25,294 bases of DNA. It comes from a virus. Positions 9,001 to 14,961 of this stretch are shown in pieces. The stretch lies in IMG/VR virus record IMGVR_UViG_3300017755_000095, positions 1-25,294 of that record, one strand, 5' to 3'. A program made the translations under genes and the position numbers. Each line of letters starts with the position of its first letter. The stretch's first letter is position 1. The notes beneath the pieces are model-generated. The model was not told the origin of the DNA. It worked only from the letters and a program-made list of their open reading frames with translations, and made no database searches.

Positions 9001-9943
9001 ATTTTTTTGCACCTTCCATAGCAGAACGACCAATACCTAATTGTCCCATAAACAACCCGTATTGAACTACATCTGCAGCCATAGACGCAAGGTTATCTCT
9101 ATACACTAAAGAAGCAGCATTCATAGCTTCATTTTCTGTAAGACCTTGTTTAACACCTTCATTTAATGTTTGACCTGCTAATGCCGCACCTTCTATTAAG
9201 TTAGAAGTAGCACCCGCAGCTGTGATAGATAATGAAGATTTAATTAAACCTCTTGCCGCTAATTCTGTTGCATATTTTGTAGCACCTATAGATTGAGCAC
9301 CTTTTGCAACAGCTTGTGATGCTCTTGCAAATTTTGCACCTCTTGTTGCTAATTGAACACCTCTTGCAGCATATGTAGCAGGAACCATTAATGACAAAGC
9401 AAAAGGTAACATACGAGCAACACCAGTAGCCCAAAAATCAGGGTCTGCTAAGTCGTCCCATGTTACATCTTCTAAATCATTAAGACCTGGTACATCATCA
9501 CCAAAAGACTGTAAATAGTCAGCAAAATTATGTAATGAATCAGAAATAGGCTTAGATGTGTCTAACCCATAAACTTGTTTAGATACTTCAGAAGAAGAAT
9601 TACCACTAATAAAATCAGCAATATCTCCCATGCTATCTACCATGTCACCAACACCGACAATGAAAGATTTACCCGCCATTTCAATAAAGCCCATATCCTC
9701 ATCTATTTCAGTAGGTTTTACGGGCTCTTGACTACCTGCCATAAGTTCACCTGCCTGTTGTGGCTCTGGTGCTGGAGGTCTCATAAATACAGGCATAGGG
9801 ACATCAGTCCCTGCAAAATGAATGCCATCCGAAGATGGCGGTGCTTTATAACTATCGTCTAAAGATTCATCGTATTTTTTAATGTCGTTTTTAGGAGTAT
9901 CTCTTTTCCAGAGTGACTCTTCAGGTAGCATGTTTTCTGCCAT
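1..9943 (-). CDS. Giant virion protein: zincin metallopeptidase plus crAss-like virion RNA polymerase (partial, C-terminus off window)
   Basis: Reading frame starting ATG at 9943 and open to the left edge: 3314 codons without a stop, so the gene is incomplete. The start follows the preceding stop as TAAAATG, one base apart. Visible order: proline-rich N-terminus (about 1-90); Ala/Gly-rich hydrophobic helices (about 175-430); charged E/K-rich linker (about 755-825); zincin-like HENFH (934-938); long helical region (about 1000-2000); RNA polymerase core (about 2200-2620) with ADSASYIT (2213-2220), TRIPASS (2544-2550) and the catalytic loop GSDLDGDMLHL with DLDGD at 2583-2587. In crAss-like phages a single-chain two-barrel RNA polymerase is carried in the virion and transcribes early genes, and giant proteins of this block can also carry zincin domains. 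The position after cargo genes agrees. The polymerase assignment rests on motifs recognised by eye. A conjugative or plasmid polyvalent protein is the alternative, but the capsid and tail neighbours argue against it. Confidence 0.85.
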   Translation of the reverse strand, partial: MAENMLPEESLWKRDTPKNDIKKYDESLDDSYKAPPSSDGIHFAGTDVPMPVFMRPPAPEPQQAGELMAGSQEPVKPTEIDEDMGFIEMAGKSFIVGVGDMVDSMGDIADFISGNSSSEVSKQVYGLDTSKPISDSLHNFADYLQSFGDDVPGLNDLEDVTWDDLADPDFWATGVARMLPFALSLMVPATYAARGVQLATRGAKFARASQAVAKGAQSIGATKYATELAARGLIKSSLSITAAGATSNLIEGAALAGQTLNEGVKQGLTENEAMNAASLVYRDNLASMAADVVQYGLFMGQLGIGRSAMEGAKKLGAQFAGTSAAKSVMGVAGKAAQKTGAAALKAPGIKEPIKQAFKAIGMGAAQGITDGVVEQFQEVYQDWSVQRRIADEKGQDFPGYLDFFLADEQRPTRVLSFATSLLMSGASNTIRTASENRVALQKSIDNRNESHEYLSSFTKDLDSGNYTVKRKVKKTVKGKDGKDQIVEEEVTETLDATEATNLMKDSAAYNLAMNAVKEGDEKVVLDFLQQQLETGRITEEQHKIYTETISEVQQAMEGKPTHNLDNMGKTELVSNAWLYNTSKRRLEQQKEDIESQIATYEAAMEDGSLSKRVGNREIKGLRALAESSMQAQKDLMKATKDKITEIYDNAESREKTKKFVSEKAPKIKELIAKEKEGTELTEEEQAIIDEDELSKEFYKAEKEAQSVNDAYTKAEEKVGKKMEGHELDKAQSVDGKFVFIKEDKKDGSVSIITVNEDGTVEQKTDRIDEAIDEVDKEIKEQQEKEQKIEEETVEGKDEEVTEDDKEQTPEEKKKIKLPDYLKPSNIKASASLVKDATVKVLKAFFSKEKAIKILDVVEAAAHRRKVRRAIKMGGGSDITLANLYAKKSADGLISIQFLDEIYEHGEEAAAYAMGLGVFVNPNAATEAPEEAIFHENFHIFRKLYGHLPEVKKMMRAVVKQPVYKITKLQYQEHILYAVPDGTGKVKYITQREGLEILKRIQQRSAQTSLFSVITTYEDYLYENKLAPSEEAQKSFYEYSKDILEQAGYQELKDSAQVNIQDEALSKLGGLYGSVNQDIFIKGQAKKTFNDAMSSWKNKIRGSVTEEEAASAFQVISKGLYDQSKTRKNQPTLEEQFSKINEVIRKNKAKYGNFTSSAEARRKILIKRKDVLKKAFDLLQANEGASMQIAESYAKNSFDSLVGNKEDLSDDELKAFIEDKLNLKSSVNIAYKELVRQMLTGYRYNSPEYVITKEILLDRGKKIKSAIYNQHKQALRNKLIPKLQGAINKADKEDLQRLQDKFKKAEEIYGTHDENGAELNADDDAVFSMLLDENPRQISNRLRDAIEFHLRRESFTMDGEPISKDRLLTYLIDYVHQYKTKDDFIEAAWDLIELSEKAVVTEEEMHLSNFFAFLTQELDIIPFYSPLTSRGAGIAYGTILAGLYNQMNSMTIEKSILLTQDGHRNASSIQSMRRVTNLLEDVLMLDNEFSIPGRTSKTNLHMLSAWQYEGATHAWQQRAVDQYQKRMKYSQDIANIIWSDITNDTDLIQVINTYFLPLGSDGNNKVYSFNTKALDEYRVHDEKSGQNFTLREYFNKGRLKEMFWESISIQFPQGNEWKNRMSLEAAKNDAVLNVFGAVFRNRPAVIGGSKLNITREQLKELEDEFFNRLEDAYNNTEKFPLELERNVQYVEELSLEPTLTFVDKSIKLSEYLRNDNVTAYVEINPLSTDKQINELLKDLNVSSLDEALEMFGLDKKQLEAGKELIYRRVKKTWTKTNRSSMSMYPGKTPKEGQKALNHTVFNELRGHRDVAKAVIATYNAEHDKGYMSTIITQEGKSLNKTTRKYFLEYNKESLEEYLENDPDGFANLFNAGSITNPYAQAMADGTFTLDYRSLDGSEVTASDRDNILASEVTQSDINAIMTAMKSGGTYLQVVRDYSDKSRRYYVKVNVQAKHKSSYTNFLNKKIKKQKPEKYALYEDVKSKLNSITDEKEYNNQLQLLKNLKTEFITDWLKSNKAIQAQLDFVRDYHEAQTRQLIENHNSDSDFNLFDVASQEMIDYLVRKNNLFETPYEIKGYGKEKARGKGQMNLLSTKAFEQTIDGKIYDWTNVETHARMIAEMNTDEEAALASINYSINKFYIQDLHSFAGEEGSFNDKNKRATGFIAPHDSSYKGYRVEPIIFEDPVIGLEDQVQKVQVIDYETGKLKEVELTPKMADSASYITMEEANKILDTQGGLSDVKGSYKLVGFGRNIDNKRIASLSGSNSSQFYFKGHTIVLNNKVKGPLAGVYRVLKSREKFYEQMGLNDHRVIAYDGEAVKKGKITGVNTFTLDQFQDKEFDINLEMDKWSYDIANDIRGFDGRFIGVQNELDKEAVTSTVAKQGVSNISVFLDHWSAPVRQASMKVMKAYATALNLQFEQELEGVSFEDLAKQDLNSSSMPIIQRVMFSEGKTALQVMRDRAIELANSKIRKKGFKLRTMGTLSLQESDIIQGHEFDGNKLIENDNTLKPLSVKEVDGKMVVEHAEAIISKHMARELNVKEGDLFVATRIPASSAGSTIVLKVKGVSPKPGNTIAVSAKTSEIIGSDLDGDMLHLNVLDKGKDLSPLQQAKNDIVQSIIDLYSMPETVNMLAQIIEFEKNIAEPTNQALFGDKKGSSDISNDFTILGAQQTFETSKGNVPMISNIAAQNLTYNYIAQGNPSLYFANEPIAIKHNNKQYENLSNKIEKDGTGTFYELCNYLNLVLDDGKYGNRAKFQFVKETASQFISLIKYGMKPADISVFLKKANFQQYANYTGKELAEETDSAIRKLYSKKFNVKTTPALSTSELIGAVFSKEGRIVFDLSKIDGKSDETIIFYYATKQISQDILDLSLFVGLDKKFSANPIGSLIEHRTAVEALERQQDILKNVGTNHPVFSRHRRVNETLITQNLEESPELSSGYGAGIIGQGVIDSIDSGFTGEDKGIFNTEILKAEDMVDDTLISLYKQGPHELADNIELNDKIVKSLYLSRVLLHSGYNINDRMNYLFDKFNIADGIPMSEFQTYGPIKKMHLLTSLVTNRIIEGVRKGEYEGSKWFGEDGILTYTSNLALMTNANGTPMPVNFYKTNLDLQKIQRDLEFPEQVELYRKSFEQLPTEVQEFLLLTDFINTGWGAKDSAKSMVPYMSKAMSKKVNGWFEKVQNPEVSTFEGDMKLIKENLKGVVNFTGIDSIDNRRIALLLNLGLNGADVKVRLNKASGQPLVSNPYNGLFKIKSKSLDGTGIHVESVVTYDGHEKTTAYDNYRKPGFNDKFVFPKGKGIKYINSWPEASLIQTFAALTSGV
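2086..3346 (-). other. RNA polymerase catalytic core (two-barrel type) within the giant protein
   Basis: Residues about 2200-2620. Read on the minus strand, the segment has ADSASYIT (2213-2220), comparable to the ADAQAYIT or TDGxGxIS motif that opens the core in crAss-like and RdRP/YonO-type polymerases. A Lys-rich stretch follows, YDGEAVKKGKITG (2309-2321), which might supply first-barrel lysines. Then come TRIPASSAGSTIVLKV (2544-2559) and IIGSDLDGDMLHLNVL (2578-2593). The RIP-to-DxDGD spacing mirrors the NRxP-to-NADFDGD arrangement of bacterial beta-prime and the RIPTQ-to-DFDID arrangement I recall from crAss-like polymerases. The three Asp of DLDGD (2583, 2585, 2587) would hold the catalytic magnesium. 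The lysine assignment is the weakest part. Confidence 0.8.
7130..7144 (-). other. HExxH zincin metallopeptidase motif (HENFH) in the giant protein
   Basis: Residues 934-938 read HENFH inside EEAIFHENFHIFRKLYG. The preceding segment, GLGVFVNPNAATEAPEEAI, is compatible with the strand and active-site helix of a zincin fold: two His as zinc ligands and Glu as general base. A third ligand is not certain; an acidic Tyr-rich stretch (ITTYEDYLYEN) lies about 75 residues downstream. Zincin-like domains are known in large phage polyvalent proteins and in giant crAss-like virion proteins. It could process the polypeptide itself, cleave a host target, or be structural. Confidence 0.6.
7500..7680 (-). 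other. Charged E/K-rich linker in the giant protein
   Basis: Residues about 755-815 are dominated by Glu, Lys, Asp and Gln (for example KEIKEQQEKEQKIEEETVEG) and separate the N-terminal helical part from the zincin region. The composition suggests a flexible or coiled-coil linker and a possible processing boundary. This is seen directly as composition; the linker role is inferred. Confidence 0.5.
8655..9430 (-). other. Ala/Gly-rich hydrophobic helical region near the N-terminus of the giant protein
   Basis: Residues about 172-430 contain several hydrophobic or amphipathic stretches, such as MLPFALSLMVPATYAARG, SITAAGATSNLIEGAALAG, ADVVQYGLFMGQLGIG and VLSFATSLLMSGAS, alternating with Lys/Arg-containing turns. 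The pattern resembles membrane-active helical segments at the front of large ejected phage proteins. No signal peptide is present, so secretion is not implied. Inserting in the host envelope during DNA entry is an inference. Confidence 0.45.
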
Positions 9944-9944
9944 T

Positions 9945-11687
9945 TTATAAAGCTCTTTGTATCTTATCTCTTAATTTATCTACTTGCATAATGTAATCTT
10001 CTGCTGCTTGTGCATCAACACCATTAGCAGTTAATAAATCATAATATGCATCAAAAAAATCTTTTGTAGAACCACTTAATAATGCTTGATTAAGCTCTGG
10101 AAAACTATTAGGATTAAATCTTTGTGTTAAAGAATTTATACCCTTATCCATATCTCCTTCTACAGCTGCTAAAGATAATAAAATACTTTTAGTAGTATCG
10201 TTCTTTTTAGTTCCCAAACCTATTACATCCATAACTCTTTCTACAGGGTCTATATACAACCCTACTTGTGATTGTATATCATTAACGCTTGAGTCTACAG
10301 TTATTGGTTTTTTAACTACAGGTTCTGGTGCATCTGACAACTTATCTGTTGTGTATCTTTGCAGTGCAGTATCTTGACCTAGTATATCAGAATAAGCTGA
10401 CATTGTTTTAGTATCGTTAGGGTCTATTTCATTATAGTAATAACTATTAAACCACAGCACATCATCGCTTTCGTATTCTTGTATAAGCGCGTGTTCTGCA
10501 TTTGTAGGCTCACCATCTAAGTCTTCTTTCTTAACTAACTTATAAGAACCATCTGCTTGTTTTATTTTATAACCCATAAATATAGCACCTGGTCTTATAT
10601 CACCCATTTCATCGCCTGGAGTTACCATTCCACCATCTTCATCATACCAAACACCATTCACAGCTTTTACATCTTCTGCGTATTTTTCTAAATCAACTAT
10701 TGTGTTTTTACCTAATACAGCTTGCGACATAGCCAACTCATTTCCTATAAATCCTTGATGTCCCATAATATCCGTATTGTTTGGCGTAACACCAACATTA
10801 AAGTTACCCATGTCGTAATCTCTTAATGCTGTAACATACTCTTGAGATTTACCACTTATAACAGACGTGTCTATTTGTTTCATTCCAAGACGCTTATGTT
10901 GTCTTTGCATTCTACCAGCTACAGATTTATTAACCTCCGTGCCTTGTTGCAAAGGTTGTAATGCTTGCATTGGATTTCCTCCGCCAACATATTCTGCAAC
11001 ATATCTTTCTAATTGGTCGTCAGATATATTTAAGTATTCTTCTTCACCTAAACCATATTCAATAGCATAATTATTTTTAAACTTAAGGTAATTAGTACCT
11101 GTGTTCATGTATTTTTCTGCTAATGTATTTCCTCTTGAATCATCTCCAGGCTCGTCCCAAGAAGCTAAACTTCTATGCTTAAATGAATCTATATCTCCAC
11201 TCATATAAGCATTAAATTCTCTTCGTACTTGATTAGGTATTAGGTAAGCATTCTTGCCATTATCACCTTCAAGTTGTTCATAAAAACCTTGCACTTGTTT
11301 TGTGTTTGCTGATATTCTTTTAGCATCATCTGATAATGCAATATTGTTGAAGAAATTTTGCATTGTTTTTCTGCCACCAGAATTCATGAACTTAACAGGG
11401 TCGTTTCCGTATTTTTCTAATTCAGATAAAAAGACATCTTTTTCTTGGTCATACATTGCCTGTATTTTATCCTTGTCTTCATTTCGAACAGCAATTTGAC
11501 TTGCCATTCCATGTATGTATTGCTGCCATTCATTAAGCTCTTGCTCTTTTGCATTTTGATTAGCTTGCAACTGTTGTTGCGCTTGCATCAATTGCATAGC
11601 TTCACCTAATTCTGCTTTAGCTCTATCTCTTCTTTGTCCTGAGCCAACCCATCCACTTAGGGCGTTATTTACTTTAGAGTAGTCCAT
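9945..11687 (-). CDS. Cargo/ejection protein, 580 aa, largely helical
   Basis: 580-aa protein whose ATG overlaps the previous stop (TAATG), which implies translational coupling with the 690-aa gene upstream. The N-terminal 120 residues are Gln/Ala/Glu-rich (MQLMQAQQQLQANQNAKEQE, about 31-50) and likely form a long helix or coiled coil; the rest is polar and helix-rich with no recognised catalytic motif or membrane segment. It sits between the lysozyme-bearing cargo protein and the giant polymerase, the place where crAss-like phages encode capsid cargo proteins that leave with the DNA. I assign the role from position, size and composition only; no specific domain is recognised. A tail-internal structural protein is the alternative. 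Confidence 0.6.
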   Translation of the reverse strand: MDYSKVNNALSGWVGSGQRRDRAKAELGEAMQLMQAQQQLQANQNAKEQELNEWQQYIHGMASQIAVRNEDKDKIQAMYDQEKDVFLSELEKYGNDPVKFMNSGGRKTMQNFFNNIALSDDAKRISANTKQVQGFYEQLEGDNGKNAYLIPNQVRREFNAYMSGDIDSFKHRSLASWDEPGDDSRGNTLAEKYMNTGTNYLKFKNNYAIEYGLGEEEYLNISDDQLERYVAEYVGGGNPMQALQPLQQGTEVNKSVAGRMQRQHKRLGMKQIDTSVISGKSQEYVTALRDYDMGNFNVGVTPNNTDIMGHQGFIGNELAMSQAVLGKNTIVDLEKYAEDVKAVNGVWYDEDGGMVTPGDEMGDIRPGAIFMGYKIKQADGSYKLVKKEDLDGEPTNAEHALIQEYESDDVLWFNSYYYNEIDPNDTKTMSAYSDILGQDTALQRYTTDKLSDAPEPVVKKPITVDSSVNDIQSQVGLYIDPVERVMDVIGLGTKKNDTTKSILLSLAAVEGDMDKGINSLTQRFNPNSFPELNQALLSGSTKDFFDAYYDLLTANGVDAQAAEDYIMQVDKLRDKIQRAL

Positions 11688-13759
11688 TATTTAGGGTTAT
11701 TATCGTCATTTGCATCTGCTGCATTATCTGCATCAGAAGTTGTTGTTGATGCAGTTTCTACATCTTGATTTATTATATCTGTGTTAGCTTTATTTCCACT
11801 ATTACCAGCTAACTGGTCAAGCATTTGTTGTGTTAAAGCTTCAGTCTTTTTTCTATTAGGATTTAAATAATATGAAACATCACTTAAAGCATCTGACAAT
11901 AAATTCTGCCCTATACCAGATAACACTTGTCTATTATTATTTAATGTAGTTTGTCGCATTTGTTCTACATTCATATCTCTGTTTAACTGCATTGTACCTA
12001 CAGCTGAAGCTAAAGAGTTATATTGTTTAATATTTTCTCTATGTAATTTTGCATCTTCAGCAGCTAATTGATTTAACCCTGATATTCTGTTTGCATCTAC
12101 TACACCTTGGTTAGCTAAAAACAATCCTCTTTGTCCACCAGAGGCTCTTAAAACGTTCTTCATAGCACCTGCATATGCGTTGTCTAAATTTTGCATAGCA
12201 GCAGCTTTTTCTGCCGCAGTTAAACCAGAGTTTGCTAATTGTTTTTGTTTATTAAGTGCTTCAATTACTAATGGAGATATTTCAGGTGTTTCTACATCAG
12301 GGTCTCTTAGAGCTTGAGATAATGACATAACACCTGCTGCTGCTTTTAAACCTGAAAGAACACCTTCTGCTGCACGCATTTGTTTATTTCTTGCTTCGTC
12401 TTTAGCAGAATTTATTTCTTCTTCAGTTTTAGGTTTTTTTGGACCATATTTAGGGTCGTCATACTCTTCCATTAACTTATCAAGTCTGCCTTGATGTCGG
12501 TCTAATGCATCTTGTTGGTTTTTTAATCTTGCTTGTTTATCTTGCTCAGCTTTTATTAAAGCATCTTGTTCTGTTGAGTCCCCTGAAACATACCCTGTGT
12601 TTTCTTCTGTTTGTTCTGCATTCTGTTGTTCTATATTTATTGCAGGACCTAAACCACCAGTTTCATCTTGTTTAAGTTGATTATCTGCTAACTCTGCATT
12701 TAACTGCTCATAGTTAGTCATTAAGTCAGGAAAACCAGCTTCTTCTTTTGCGTTATTATATATAGCTAAAGCTTCTTCATCACCATTTAACATAGCGTTT
12801 TGAAAAGTAGTATCGTAATAATTACGCTCAGCATCTGTTATTTCTTCTCCTGCTTCATCTCGTCTAATAATGTCAGCTAAATCTAATTCACCTGGCTGTA
12901 ATTCTTCTGTACTTGCATCTATTACTTCTTGAGTACCTTGCAAGTCTTTTTGAAATTTCTCTTGTGTTGCAGCAAGTGCTGCTTTATTTTCTTCTCCTGC
13001 GCTTGGTTTAAAACCGCCTGCCTCTTGAGTGTCTTTAATAGCTCTTAACTCAACATCTGATTTTTTATTATCGTTATTTCTTTGTTTGTTAAGTCTAGAC
13101 ATCCAGCCATGTGCGCTGTCATCAATGTCTTTAGAATTCCAATAAGACTCTTCTCTTGTGTTGTTGTATGCTTCTAATACTTTATCTCCGCCTTGAGAGT
13201 CTATAGCACTATTAATAGATGATATAGCTTTATCTAAACTAGAGTTATCACCTTCTATACCAAGCTCTTTCATAACTCTCATTAAAGTAGAGTTACTATT
13301 ACCTGTACCTAAGTTATATCCTTGGTTTACCGCAGCATCATAAATAGTAGCTGCTACTTTTCTATCTTTAATTTGACCTAAATTGTATTTATCCCAGTAT
13401 TGTTTTTTAAATATCTTTTCTACCTGGTCTTGCTTAGTGCTGTTAAATCCACCTATCCATTTGTCTGTTTCTGCTTTTGTCATTTTAGAAACATCTTTAC
13501 CAACAGAAGCCATATATGCTTTGAATGTTAAACCATATCTAGTAGCTGTTTTTAAAACTGTACCATCAGCAAGTGTTTGAGAATTACCTAAATCAGTAGA
13601 TGTAGTTTGAACACCACCTTCAAATTCTTTAGTTTTTTCTCTTGCGTAATACCAATTTTTAGCATCATCACTTACACCATCAGACCACCCACCAGATGGC
13701 TGGTATTTATCCTTACCTGACTTGTCGTAGTCGTATGAATTTTTCTTTTCGTTTGCCAT
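11687..13759 (-). CDS. Virion lysozyme fused to a cargo/ejection protein, 690 aa
   Basis: 690-aa protein with TAATG overlaps at both ends of the gene. Residues about 40-245 look like a GH108-type N-acetylmuramidase: FEGG at 46-49, with Glu47 the likely catalytic acid; ATRYGLT at 72-78, matching the family T/K-YGIT motif; and then KVAATIYDAAVNQG, resembling the start of the associated PG_binding_3-type domain. The middle (about 250-480) is acidic and Gln-rich, probably unstructured or coiled. The C-terminal part (about 500-640) is Ala/Gln/Asn-rich helix, and the tail is Asp/Asn-rich. The expected role is local peptidoglycan cutting during DNA entry, as with the T7 gp16 transglycosylase. It lacks a signal peptide or holin partner here, so it is unlikely to be the lysis endolysin. 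Confidence 0.72.
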   Translation of the reverse strand: MANEKKNSYDYDKSGKDKYQPSGGWSDGVSDDAKNWYYAREKTKEFEGGVQTTSTDLGNSQTLADGTVLKTATRYGLTFKAYMASVGKDVSKMTKAETDKWIGGFNSTKQDQVEKIFKKQYWDKYNLGQIKDRKVAATIYDAAVNQGYNLGTGNSNSTLMRVMKELGIEGDNSSLDKAISSINSAIDSQGGDKVLEAYNNTREESYWNSKDIDDSAHGWMSRLNKQRNNDNKKSDVELRAIKDTQEAGGFKPSAGEENKAALAATQEKFQKDLQGTQEVIDASTEELQPGELDLADIIRRDEAGEEITDAERNYYDTTFQNAMLNGDEEALAIYNNAKEEAGFPDLMTNYEQLNAELADNQLKQDETGGLGPAINIEQQNAEQTEENTGYVSGDSTEQDALIKAEQDKQARLKNQQDALDRHQGRLDKLMEEYDDPKYGPKKPKTEEEINSAKDEARNKQMRAAEGVLSGLKAAAGVMSLSQALRDPDVETPEISPLVIEALNKQKQLANSGLTAAEKAAAMQNLDNAYAGAMKNVLRASGGQRGLFLANQGVVDANRISGLNQLAAEDAKLHRENIKQYNSLASAVGTMQLNRDMNVEQMRQTTLNNNRQVLSGIGQNLLSDALSDVSYYLNPNRKKTEALTQQMLDQLAGNSGNKANTDIINQDVETASTTTSDADNAADANDDNNPK
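13025..13642 (-). other. GH108-like muramidase domain with PG-binding-like segment (N-terminus of the 690-aa protein)
   Basis: Residues about 40-245. The catalytic Glu47 codon is at 13619-13621, within FEGG. The ATRYGLT motif and the downstream AATIYDAAVNQG segment follow in the order expected for GH108 enzymes. The insertion between EGG and RYGLT is longer and more polar than the usual short GGY-N-DPxDPGG stretch, so the substrate loop may be divergent. Confidence 0.68.
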
Positions 13760-14961
13760 TATTTATGTTTCCAAGTTGACATTTCACTTTGTACAGCTTT
13801 TCCTGCTTTTTTGTATTCACCAGTAGATAACATTCTTTGTAGCTTAGTCATGAATGGTTTATCAAAGACTCCTTCACCACCTGTTAATTCCATACCTGTA
13901 TCGTTACCTGATTTGTCTACTACTTTTAATGGATTTGTAGAATGACTATAAGCACCTGTCGTCATACCTCCTACATTATATTGCCTTACTTTATTATCGT
14001 TAGTATAAAAATCAACTTTGTTATACTGGTCTTCGTCTAAATCCCATTTATCCATAAAGTGTTTTTTTGCATCAGCACCTCTTTGTGAGTAATCTATACC
14101 AATATTAGTTTGGTCTTGTCTTGCTGATATATCAGGCATATAATTAGATGATTCTAATTTTTTAATAGCAGCCTGCATAACTTCTGGTTTTATTTTTTCT
14201 TTAGGTTCTTGAAAATTTGGTGGCAAACTTCCATATTTATTCATAAGGCTATCTGCATAGTTATCTCCATACATTCCTTGAAAATGAGCTTTAGCTTCAC
14301 CAGTTCTAAAACTATTTACAGCGCTCATTGCTGAACCTTGTATTACACTGTCAAGTTTATTTTGTGGTGGCGTAGTAGATGATTTTAAATCAACTAAGCT
14401 ATCAATTGGTATTTTTCCACCTGTTTCGTATCCTTTGTAATCTTCAGATTTTGCAGATAAAAACAATGCTAAATCTTTTTCTCTTGCTTCTTTAGCTTTT
14501 TGTTTTTTTTCTGCTTTTGCAAGTTTTTTCTTTTTAGCTATACCAACACCTAACCCTACTGCTGCACCAACAGCAGCTCCAATAGGTCCTGCTTGAGCTC
14601 CCATTTGTGTAAATTTTATAGTCTCTTTAGCTACATCGGCATTATCATATCTAGTAGGGTCTTTATCAAAAGCATCTGCAATACCTGTTAAAGCACTACC
14701 AGCCATAGCTGTAACTCCTGCTGCTTTATCAGCATCTTTAAAGCTAGTACCTTTTCTAAAAGTAGACATATCATCTCTTGTAGGGTCTAACCCTTGATTT
14801 AACATGTCTTGATAATTGCCTTGAAACATACTAGGGTCAGCGCCACCTGCAGAAAACATTGCAGCCATACCACCGCCAGAGTATTTTTTAGTTACTCCAC
14901 CACCGTAATATAACTCATTAGCTAAAGCTTTTTCTTGTTTAAATGTAAGGTCTTTAATCAT
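13759..14961 (-). CDS. Cargo/ejection-like protein with Gly/Ala-rich membrane segment, 400 aa
   Basis: 400-aa protein starting in a 4-base ATGA overlap with the tail-protein gene. The N-terminal 40 residues are Gly-rich (YYGGGVTKKYSGGGMAAM). One hydrophobic Gly/Ala segment, GAQAGPIGAAVGAAVGLGVG (121-140), is followed at once by a strongly basic run (143-162), the profile of a membrane-inserting helix. The C-terminus carries TGGEGVFDKPF (360-370) and a helical tail; a similar GGE-containing tail motif occurs in internal virion proteins of Bacteroidota phages as I recall them. The position directly after the tail protein and before the lysozyme protein suggests a small ejected protein that helps open a path through the envelope. 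No enzymatic motif was seen. A tail-plug role is possible. Confidence 0.55.
   Translation of the reverse strand: MIKDLTFKQEKALANELYYGGGVTKKYSGGGMAAMFSAGGADPSMFQGNYQDMLNQGLDPTRDDMSTFRKGTSFKDADKAAGVTAMAGSALTGIADAFDKDPTRYDNADVAKETIKFTQMGAQAGPIGAAVGAAVGLGVGIAKKKKLAKAEKKQKAKEAREKDLALFLSAKSEDYKGYETGGKIPIDSLVDLKSSTTPPQNKLDSVIQGSAMSAVNSFRTGEAKAHFQGMYGDNYADSLMNKYGSLPPNFQEPKEKIKPEVMQAAIKKLESSNYMPDISARQDQTNIGIDYSQRGADAKKHFMDKWDLDEDQYNKVDFYTNDNKVRQYNVGGMTTGAYSHSTNPLKVVDKSGNDTGMELTGGEGVFDKPFMTKLQRMLSTGEYKKAGKAVQSEMSTWKHK

Noticed and set aside
8247-9862. Plus-strand frames of 95-100 codons and a minus frame of 64 codons inside the giant gene
   Set aside because: Shadows of the long minus frame: Cys/Ser-rich translations typical of antisense reading, no independent start context.
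1-9943. Plasmid or conjugative-element polyvalent protein instead of a virion protein
   Set aside because: The gene is translationally coupled to cargo and tail genes in a capsid block, and no relaxase, helicase or conjugation genes are present.
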